Assembly: GCA_022495005.1 (NCBI GenBank)
Contig: JAGYXB010001100.1
Span: forward strand, 806,001-870,000
Direction: 5' to 3'
DNA: 64,000 nt
Source of the DNA: Rhyacophila brunnea
Lineage: Eukaryota > Arthropoda > Insecta > Trichoptera > Rhyacophilidae
Shown piece by piece: positions 56,230 to 64,000 of the stretch (within the stretch, counting starts at the first letter, position 1; each line of letters opens with the position of its first letter). A program made the translations under genes and the position numbers. A model generated the notes under the pieces. It searched no databases and was not told the DNA's origin. It was given only the letters and a program-made list of their open reading frames with translations.

Positions 56230-56337
56230 GAGGGTCGAAAGAAAGGAGGGTGGTCGCGTCTACGATGGTCTGACCAAATGAAGGGCACTGCTGGTCTTCG
56301 TGGTAAATGCAAAGATCGCTGGATGAACATAACTTAA
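56230..56337 (+). pseudogene. Short LINE RT C-terminal scrap
   Basis: The 35-codon plus frame reads EGRKKGGWSRLRWSDQMKG, TAGLRGKCKDRWMNIT and a stop. G-R-x-x-x-G-x-x-R-L-R-W-x-D is the usual motif near the end of insect LINE RTs. The minus frames at 56021-56350 are shadows. Confidence 0.55.
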
Positions 56338-56909
56338 CATCCCTTAGCAATAAACTATTTTATTATTCAACGAATAATTCACAAGATTTAAGAATGTAAC
56401 ATTCTTTATTGTATTATTTATATTATATTATGTATACAACTGAGAAATTTAAAATAAGTCACGATCCTCAATAGCGAAGTATGTAAAAACGAGGATTTGT
56501 AATATTTGTTGCCTCTGCTCATATTTTCAGAGAACTAACGATAAATAAAATGAATTTATTTTTTCAGGCCCAGAATACGGGAAGATAGAGGATTCTCTGG
56601 AGTAGGCTAGGAGGTCATCCATAGACTGAAACCGTATGTGGTTTTGTACCGTATGCCATACTTAACTCATTATGCATATAAGCATCTAACCGTATCCGTT
56701 TATATACCGTATTCAAACACGTTCAATTCATGGGGTTACTGTCAGAAAATGCTACCTTAGTCTCGAAATCATGATTTATGGAGTAATTGTAATTGTAATT
56801 TAAAGTTTGACATGCCCTCTAAAATCAGGCATAATGCTAATTTCTTTGTGGTTTGTGTGCATATTCTATATTATATCGGATGACCTTGATTTTTTCCTGA
56901 CACACATAT

Positions 56910-57477
56910 ATATGAGGCGTCTAATTACAAAAAGCGACAAGTCCACAATTCAATATTTTCGGGAAACAACGTTTTTATGTTTCAAGCTTCAATTATTTGT
57001 TTTAACGTGAGGTTATTTTCTCCGTTGTATTTCTATGTCGAAATTAGAACCAAATGGCAATTTGTTTCAGCCGATAAACTCTTAAATTTAATAAATATAG
57101 GCAAAATAAAATTGGACGTAGCGTTATTTGTACTTCACTTTTTAATTTACTCCGTATAAGGCACATATTTCCGTGGCACTGTCATGAGTTTACCAGATGC
57201 TACGGCATGGGAGACGCCCTTTTCAATATTGAACGTTCCTTTAGTGGTTGACGTAAACATGCGCCAAATCAACCAAGCTTTAAATAATATGAAACACGGA
57301 CTTGGCGCTTTTTGTAATAAAACGAGACTTAATTTTTTTTTCGTAGGGTTATGTCGCGTTTTCGAAATAATTGATCAATACATATTGTGTAAAATTATAC
57401 AAAGAATATGTGCGTATTTTTTTCTCGATTTTGACCAAATGTGGACTTATCGCTTTTTGGAATTAGACGCCTCATAT
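56910..57477 (+). mobile_element. TIR element C, copy 2, innermost of the nest
   Basis: Starts TATGAGGCGTCTAATTACAA and ends with the inverse GAATTAGACGCCTCATA. Reverse orientation to 8951-9518 and very similar throughout. It is the youngest of the three nested elements. Confidence 0.85.
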
Positions 57478-57492
57478 ATTTTATACACATAA
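57184..57492 (+). other. Conserved but unrecognised frame in element C
   Basis: A 102-residue frame beginning MSLPDATAWETPFSILNVPL, then NNMKHGLGAFCNK, FFFVGLCRVFEIIDQYILCK and DFDQMWTYRFLELDAS. The other copy (minus strand, 8891-9139) keeps the second half of this frame with substitutions and one in-frame codon difference. It runs into the terminal inverted repeat, so it is probably not a protein, but the shared frame is worth testing. Confidence 0.2.
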
Positions 57493-57670
57493 TAAGTTGT
57501 TAACTCTAAGTATTTAAATGATCAACTTACCAACTTTTGGCAGCAACCCCATGAATATTCAGTTAAAATATATTTCCATTAACAAAAATCATGGTATGGT
57601 ACACGGTACAAAACCACATACGGTTTCTTAGTCTTAGACTTACCCTGGGTTTTAAGCCACCAATGATGAG

Positions 57671-57916
57671 TTATTCTTCTTTCACCCTGTCACGACCCAC
57701 CATTGGGGCATACGGCAAGCACAAGTTCACGCCACTTCCCTCCATCCATCGCAACTCTTGCGCCTCCTGCCATACCAGACCTGCAGCGCGTACATCGGCT
57801 TTGTAGCACCGCTGCAGAGTGAGGGAGGGCCGGCCACGACGATGGAACCCTTGAGGCAGTGCAACAAGGGTCCGAAGTGTCGCAATCTTTGGCGGCATCC
57901 GGAACACATGACACAT
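57671..57916 (-). pseudogene. LINE RT C-terminal fragment (family L7)
   Basis: The minus strand reads CHVFRMPPKIATLRTLVALP, QGFHRRGRPSLTLQRCYKAD, VRAAGLVWQEAQ, then, in a neighbouring frame, AMDGGKWRELVLAVCPNGGS. GHxxRMPxxR...GRRRPGRPxLTW...D is the usual end of a LINE RT. One frameshift near 57745. Confidence 0.75.
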
Positions 57917-58747
57917 TATAGACTATTCTGATTATATACTTTATTAGACTTTATTATAGACATCTAGTCTGTTTAAAATAGCTATTATGTTTCCAAACTA
58001 CCCTGTATTTTATTAAATGATACAACTTCTCAAGGAAAATTTCACACCCCATACGTATGGAGAGGTACTTATACATTTTCTAAGACCACGAAAATCGTTA
58101 AAAGACACGTGGATTAATTCGTTATTTAAATACCTAACGGAAGCCCCTATACAGGTGTATGCAATAATTCAACTGTGTTAGAAAACTTATGAAAAAAGTA
58201 TAATGTTGTTTTTTTTCTATAAAGCTATACGACTATATGTATATCTGGATACATACATCAATTTAACACCTAGTTGGAAAAATAACACTTCTTATCAATT
58301 TGTTTGAGACTTTCATGGCTATTTTGTTATCGTAATAGATTTTTTGGGTTGTCACCGCGTGTTGTTCCTTCTTCTTTGCTTGATCTTTAGAACTCGTTGC
58401 ATAGGCCATTCTCAAGAAATGATTACACTAAGTGTTTTAAATAATGCATACGTGATGTAGGTACCTACATAAAAAAAAATAAAAGGGATAATAAATATTT
58501 TTTAAATTTTAGATTACCTCACAATTAAAAAAAAACGTTATAAAATAATATGAATTCGTTATAAATTGTTATTAGGTACATATTATTAACTTATGGTCTA
58601 TCATTATGCAAGCATTTAGATCAGTAAACATTGCATCGATATAGTTTTCACTCGTAGATACAGTAAGATATTATTTTGAATCATTTTTCGTCTTTTGAGA
58701 TAAACGAGCCACAAGCATTTAACAATTAATATATATGTAAATTGTAT
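57917..58747. other. AT-rich non-coding DNA
   Basis: Nothing identified. Confidence 0.4.
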
Positions 58748-58755
58748 ATGTATAT

Positions 58756-59642
58756 CAGTGACGAAGGGTGGAGGTAGGCTGTTAAGATCCGCCATAAATT
58801 AATAGTGCACACTAAACTTTGTCAGGCATGTGTTTTCATTATGAGCGTACTTCAGTGAAACGGCAAACAATTTTCAACAGTAGGTGCGACGAAATTTCTC
58901 AATAGTCGCCAATCGGAGACGAAAGGTCGAGGTGTCCGTACGTCGATTTGTTTTGTTATGGCGTCGGATGAAAATATTCTTAAATCGTGTTAAGATGACT
59001 AAAAAACTTTACGTATGTACTTAAAAAAGAAAACAATTCAATGAATATACTATTATTATTAGTAATATAAAAATACCCATAACATTAAATGGGCGCATGT
59101 TGGATTTTTATGACAAATTATATTTCGTTCGGCGCGCGTCATTTGCACAATCCGCGCATCGCCTAGCTACGATCTTTTTAGATCATGCCTCAACTGATTA
59201 GACTACAATAATTTACAGATGGTAGTTTTTAAAATTCAATTAAACCCTGCGAAACCAAGCCATAATAAATAATATTCAAAAAATACTCGTCTATCTATAA
59301 AACATCTAAAAACTTTGGATATTTTATGGATAGAATAATATTTCTTATGTAGGTATTATAGTTTAGTTTAGGCAGGGCCTAATGAATTTAATGTGTAATA
59401 TATATTTTTAATCCAACGAAAACAAATACGTATTGTGCACAATTTTGTCGTATCGCACAAAATGTACCAAAACTATTATGGGTCGGTTTAGGCTGGGTTT
59501 AATTGATTTTTAAAAACTAACCAATACCATCTTTAAATTATTGTAGTCTTAGTTCAATAAAAACAAAAACTTATGACTGACACAGTTTAATGTGCACTAT
59601 TTATGGCGGTTCTTAACAGCCTACCTCCACCCTTCGCTACTG
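58756..59642. mobile_element. hAT element K with perfect 8 bp target duplication
   Basis: Ends CAGTGACGAAGGGTGGAGGT and, inverted, CAGTAGCGAAGGGTGGAGGT, flanked by ATGTATAT on both sides (58748-58755 and 59643-59650). It is interrupted by a family A MITE at about 58841-59196; without it the size is close to the copy at 49961-50533. This copy places family K in hAT. Confidence 0.9.
58841..59196 (+). mobile_element. TTAA MITE family A, copy 4, nested in K
   Basis: Follows copies 2 and 3 from GAGCGTACTTCAGTGAAACG to GATCATGCCTCAACTGA. The last ~12 bases of the right end and both TTAA sites are gone or altered, so this copy is damaged. Confidence 0.8.
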
Positions 59643-59650
59643 ATGTATAT

Positions 59651-60417
59651 GTATAGGTACTTGTTTCATATGATCAAGCTTCAAAATTGAGACCATAACT
59701 AAAATAAAATTTGATATAAATAAAAAGGATTTCAAGTTATACACATTTATATTTTTATAATAATCGATGTTTTTGAAAATAAATATAAAAAATATTAAAC
59801 GATGAATTAGTCAAAAATGTACACGGTGAAAAATTGAAAACTTAATTTTAATAATAAATAATATGACCATAAATATAATGTAATAACGTTATTCGTGACA
59901 TAAATATGTAACAAAATCACATTTTTTTTACAATTGTAAGTAAGTTTATCTTTGATTAAAAAAAAAACTTTTTAATGTTTTCAGATATTTACATATTTAT
60001 TAATTAACACAGTTGAAATTATAAATTTTCAAAAAAAAAAATTCAAATTGCAAGCTTTGTATTTTTCCACTAGGTTCTCTGTTGGCATAAGGATGCCCCT
60101 AAATTGTTGGATATTGTTAGACATTAATTAAATAATATAATAATTTAATATAGCTTTCCATTTTTGCAAAGAAGCATGTAGCCGATGTAGATTAATCTTG
60201 TTTGGAATATTTTTTTTATCAGTTTGTTCTATTGGCTATTTTATGACATCTGTTATTTAATAGTATAACCTAATATTTTACATGACTTATAAACTTTTTC
60301 TATCAGTCAACAGATGACTCAGTTTACTTAAAAATTAATATTTTTTTATTGTCTTTTACTAATAATAATAGCATACAAAATAAATATAAAACTCTACCCG
60401 TAGACATCATGGCTTCT
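59651..60417. other. AT-rich non-coding DNA
   Basis: Nothing identified. Confidence 0.4.
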
Positions 60418-60650
60418 TTCTTGACCATTTCCGATCCTAATAGGATCATATGCGTCCACAGTGTGAAGGTTTGTAATAAATCAGATTTTTGTTTTTACAT
60501 GAAATGGATGTTAGCCACTTGCTCAACCTATTACGTTCATACTCTGACTCCATACACAAATTGAAAAACAATATGCGTATTTTCCAGACCCAGGATTTGA
60601 ACCTGGGACCCGCAATATTATAAGCCGATGCAAAAGCCGCTGGCCATCAT
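60418..60650 (-). repeat. SINE family 1, copy at 60.4 kb
   Basis: Has ATCCTAATAGGATCATATG, the GCCACTTGCTCAACCTATTA body block and a head with AGACCCAGGATTTGAACCTG (B box altered by one base). The A-box region is diverged. Confidence 0.75.
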
Positions 60651-60823
60651 TCATACTTTTGTCAAAGATGAATTTGGTTGAAATAATAAAGGGTATTATT
60701 GCAATTTTGTATTTATGCCTTTACGGCATTGTCATCCCATCCTGTTAATATGTCTAATGCTGTCAGAGAATTGCAGGTTGCTGTCACATCTTCGACCTAT
60801 TATGCTGACATATAGATGGCAAG

Positions 60824-61130
60824 GTGCTAACTGAGTTGATGCAAATCCGCGAACTCGAGGTGATTATTGATTCCACTTTAACGTTCCACTACCACTTTGA
60901 TTCGACTATTTACGAAGCAAATTCAATGCTGGGTTTCCTTTTGAGGGTATTGAAGGATTTCAAAAAACCATCTATCACAATTCTTTTTTATAACTCTCTA
61001 GTACGATCGCAACTCGAATACTGTAGTACAGTATGGAACCCTCACTACACTATTCATGTCAACAGATTGGAACATAAAATAATTGTCTAACTGTCTAACA
61101 TAAAATTAAATGTACCCAGAGTCAATAATC
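60824..61130 (+). pseudogene. Jockey-like LINE RT thumb fragment
   Basis: The 88-residue plus frame reads RELEVIIDSTLTFHYHFD, EANSMLGFLLRVLKDFKKPS, LFYNSLVRSQLEYCSTVWNP and HVNRLEHKI. This block (ELGVxxDxxLxFxxH...SLVRSxLEYxSxVWxP) follows the RT palm in Jockey/X-clade LINEs. The upstream catalytic region and the C-terminus are missing. Confidence 0.85.
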
Positions 61131-61361
61131 AACCTCATATTTTCTCACTTTTATAGATCCATACATATAAAACCAATCTAATTGTCCAGTGCCTCGACTC
61201 TGCAGAGCCTTGAACGTTCACAGTGATTGAATGGATCTGTTTTGTTCTCTTACCTCTTTCAAAGTAAACTGCTTCCAAAATCTACGACTAATAATCGTAT
61301 CTGGACGACTGCTTTTTTTATTGTAATTTTCTTTTCATTTGTTACCTGTCTTATCTGTAAC
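61131..61361. other. Non-coding DNA
   Basis: Possibly further decayed LINE sequence downstream of the RT scrap. Nothing firm. Confidence 0.3.
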
Positions 61362-61456
61362 CAGACAAAACATAACAGTGACAAAACAGAACATGACAAA
61401 ACAGAACATGACAAAACAGAAAATGACAAAACAGAACAGTGACAAAACAGAACAGC
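61362..61456 (+). repeat. Minisatellite, (GACAAAACAGAACAT)n, ~6 units
   Basis: Tandem units of 15-16 bases: GACAAAACAGAACAT with variants ATAACAGT and AAAAT. An inverted block of three units (CTGTTTTGTCATGTTCTGTT) lies at 61779-61821. Confidence 0.85.
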
Positions 61457-61778
61457 CAGGTGAAAAATGAAACATTAATTTTTGTGAAAACTCTTTAGGT
61501 TAGGTTAGGTTATTTCATTATTTCGTTGTACCTTGTCACCCAATCATTTTGAACATATTATATTGATAAAGATGAGATATCCTAAGCTTGCCGGCAAAGT
61601 CCCGTTTATTTGAGGATTTCTAGCGATAAAGAATGCAGAAATTAGGTATATAATTTGATTTATTATGGTGTATTGAAAATCTGTGCTATTAAAAATCTAT
61701 CAACATAATAGAGATAGGACAATTTCAATATTAAATTTATATTTTTCCTGAAAGGTCATAGTTATATTTATCGTTATT

Positions 61779-61821
61779 CTGTTTTGTCATGTTCTGTTTT
61801 GTCACTGTTCTGTTTTGTCAT
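61779..61821 (-). repeat. Inverted partner of the 61.4 kb minisatellite
   Basis: Three units of the same 15-16 base repeat on the minus strand, about 330 bases from the plus-strand array. Confidence 0.8.
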
Positions 61822-62372
61822 GGAATCGTCTTATCTATATTATATACCTTTTCTGTTTTTTTCTCTATTTTTCTCATGACAACTTCTTATATTCATTACA
61901 GCTGTACCTAATATTTGATCTAATTTAATTTGATTTTTGATGTTTTTTGTGTTGCCATCACATATTATTTTATTCTATTTCATAATTATTATTTTACTTA
62001 TTCTCTTATCCTGTTGGTTGACCTGAATAAAAAAAAACATGCCAAGCTATTGAAGTATGATCCTGGTATCAAAATATACAGAAATTTAAATACCTTACCG
62101 CTACTGAAATCCATAATACGTCGTTTAGCCATATTTGAATGCCTGCCTACCTACCATAATATTATCATAATATGATAAAAATTGCAAGTAGCTTTAGTAA
62201 TATTATTGTTTTTATTTGAGTTAACATGAGTATACGAATTGGTGAAAACAAAGAGATATCTAGTATCAATATGTTCCTAAACAAGAAGATGAAGAAGTAC
62301 AAAGAAGATAAAAAATGGCTTATTGACATAGGTACGTTTGTCTATAGATGTAGAATGTGAATGCCACAGGCT
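61822..62372. other. AT-rich non-coding DNA
   Basis: The frame at 61930-62175 (81 codons) has a hydrophobic N-terminus then a charged part but matches nothing I know. Confidence 0.35.
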
Positions 62373-62840
62373 GCAGGCCTATTCTAACAGATTACTGAAC
62401 ATCAAAAAAGAGCTAATTGTGATAAATATATAAAAAAATTATTAATTATGTAAAAAAGTTAATCGTCTGAACTGTCAAAAGGTGATATCTTTTAACAGCT
62501 CCTCTCTTGGCCGTGCTAACTTTGATAACGAGACAGAGTACGTATTGTACGTACATATTGAGAATTAAGATGCAAGATTCGACTATTGTACTGCAATCGC
62601 AATGACATGACTAAGAAAATTGTAGGTTATGTTGATATGTCTGGCGTATCAATACAATATTCTTGTGTTCGGCTCATTACCGACTAGATGGCACTGGTTC
62701 GGCTTTATCCACTTGTGTTTGGTCTTATCCGCTTGGGTTCAGCAGCACGAACATATCCGACTTTGACTGACATGTCTACCAACCTATTACGAATTGGAGA
62801 TAGCCGCCGATAACTTTTTTGTTTATAGAATGTCTTCCGT
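62373..62840. mobile_element. Family B-related element, copy at 62.4 kb
   Basis: Parallel to 42565-43035, with the same left end (GCAGGCCTATTCTAACA) and right end (TTTTTTGTTTATAGAATG). It shares CTGAACTGTCAAAAGGTGAT and AAGAAAATTGTAGGTTAT. The similarity continues past the right end to about 62890 (ATGAAAATAACG), as it does at 43080, so the true repeat may be longer than the TIR-bounded part. Confidence 0.65.
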
Positions 62841-62890
62841 GTTAATTTGGACCAATGAAAATAACGGGAACGTGATAAAGTGATAACCGT

Positions 62891-64000
62891 TAAGAATAAA
62901 CCTACTCGAGTCAATAAGTAAGATGGTCCATAAATGATTTTATTAGGCAATAATACAGTGACATCTGGTTGTGACGCCTCGAAGGTAATTTGTGAATAGT
63001 GGTATGTCTCTTAATTATTTAGTCAATAGAGGACAGTATGATATAGCATGAGTAAGAGGTTTTTTTAAACAAACAAATGAGAACTTTTAAAAAATATATT
63101 TAATATCCTATAATTTATAAAAATTATATTACATGGCAGTGTTTACAATAGTTATTATCATTATAGAGAGATGAGGGGGGGGGGGGTTAATTTCGATGTT
63201 TTAAAATAATTTATGACCATCCTTAGTGCAATGCCAGCTGTTAAAATAGCTTAAGAGGAATGCCTAATTTTTTTGGTGACGACAGCTAATTGAGATTCTT
63301 GACATGGTAAGTATGACTAGAGCAGATTAGAGAAGTTTTAAAAAATATTTCAGACATATGAAATCTGCATAATATAATATTGCGTAAAAGTTTTATTTAT
63401 CTGCTATTGCATTTCTTTATGGAATCAAAAAAGCATTGCTGTGATTCGCCTCTGGTTTAAATGAATAACAATATTATATCGAAGGGTCTTAATGAATATG
63501 CTTATAACTTAGAGAATCACGGTATTTGATACCTTGAAACAAAATAGCATCTTTTTTTTATCTTTTTATTTTGATTGTGGATAATCTGAACAGTATAATG
63601 AGCCACCACTGTACAAAACTTTTCAAGAACCTAATTAATCTATAGTATAAAATATGTATAACGTTAAAAAATAATGATATTTCTACGCCTACGTGTAATA
63701 ACTAATTTTTTTATCAATCTTGTATATATATTAAACTTTGTTTTATAATCATGGCACTTTGAAATATACTTACAAACATGGGAGACTTTTTTCCAGGCAT
63801 GTAAGTATTATAATCATATACTATTAACTCGGTATAAAACTATATATATATATATATATATTATAATAAGTAACTTGTTATTTGGCAATAATGAAAATGG
63901 TGAAAATGTTTTAAAAAATAAGCCATCTGCGGTATTGCATACATCTATTTTAAATATTATACTTTTCATCCGTGTACATATTGCAAAATGAATTACACAA
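62891..64000. other. AT-rich non-coding DNA with simple repeats
   Basis: A G-run at 63176-63186 and a (TA)n microsatellite at 63840-63861. No gene identified. Confidence 0.45.

Larger units (their letters stand above)
56736..57546. mobile_element. Element D, copy 2, nested in E and split by C
   Basis: The left part (56736-56909) contains TAGTCTCGAAATCATGATTT and TTTGACATGCCCTCTAAAAT, the inverse of 38990-39110. The right part (57478-57546) contains GTTGTTAACTCTAAGTA and ends CTTACCAACTTTTGGCAGCAA. The outer context TTCATGGGG / CCCCATGAA is also inverted. Confidence 0.8.
56628..57627. mobile_element. TIR element E, outer shell of a triple nest
   Basis: Ends GAAACCGTATGTGGTTTTGT and its exact inverse, extending about 33 bases. 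Without the nested D and C elements the shell is only about 190 bp. No target duplication could be assigned. Confidence 0.8.

Noticed and set aside
61362..61456. CRISPR-like array
   Set aside because: Units are directly adjacent with no unique spacers, and the context is an insect genome.

Overview
This window looks like AT-rich insect chromosomal DNA made almost entirely of transposable-element remains. The (CCTAA)n runs, palindromic TAGGTACCTA-type motifs and aphid-like hAT, Helitron and LINE debris suggest a sap-sucking hemipteran, most likely an aphid or close relative. This is inference from composition and repeat style; a lepidopteran is the main alternative. I see no rRNA, functional tRNA, CRISPR or prokaryotic gene organisation, and no host gene of recognised function. 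Nearly all open frames are short and are either chance frames or pieces of dead transposons.

Layout. 1-9500: inverted-repeat elements, a possible small secreted-protein exon on the minus strand (2214-2447), a LINE scrap, half of a foldback element, a decayed Helitron with both ends (6864-8559) and a ~570 bp TIR element. 9500-21000: tRNA-derived SINEs (families 1 and 2), reverse-transcriptase tails from several LINE lineages, an internally deleted foldback and a paired dispersed repeat. 21000-31200: a degraded hAT-like element holding a perfectly symmetric 873 bp inverted-repeat insertion with a 14 bp target duplication, a CpG-rich promoter-like island (about 24400-24560), more LINE tails and SINEs. 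31800-36000: a ~1 kb element with repeated subterminal motifs, a 1.77 kb foldback with TTAA borders, and a 632 bp hAT with a perfect 8 bp target duplication. 38000-46000: SINE, short TIR elements and LINE tails. 46000-52800: a cluster of non-autonomous hAT-like elements, two of which carry a nested copy of the same ~400 bp element. 53100-55200: an R1-clade LINE inserted into an older LINE with a 13 bp target duplication. 56600-57630: three TIR elements nested inside one another. 58700-64000: another hAT with a nested MITE, a SINE, a Jockey-like RT scrap, a minisatellite with an inverted partner, and AT-rich DNA.

No element here appears intact or autonomous: the R1 ORF has a stop and a frameshift, the Helitron lacks a helicase domain, and the hAT-type elements show no transposase. 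The useful content is the nesting order, which gives relative insertion ages, and several repeat structures (long foldbacks, symmetric inverted insert, subterminal arrays) that may be undescribed families. The two or three candidate host features (2214-2447, 24400-24560, 50640-50747) rest on signal-peptide, promoter-motif or splice-site logic and are tentative.
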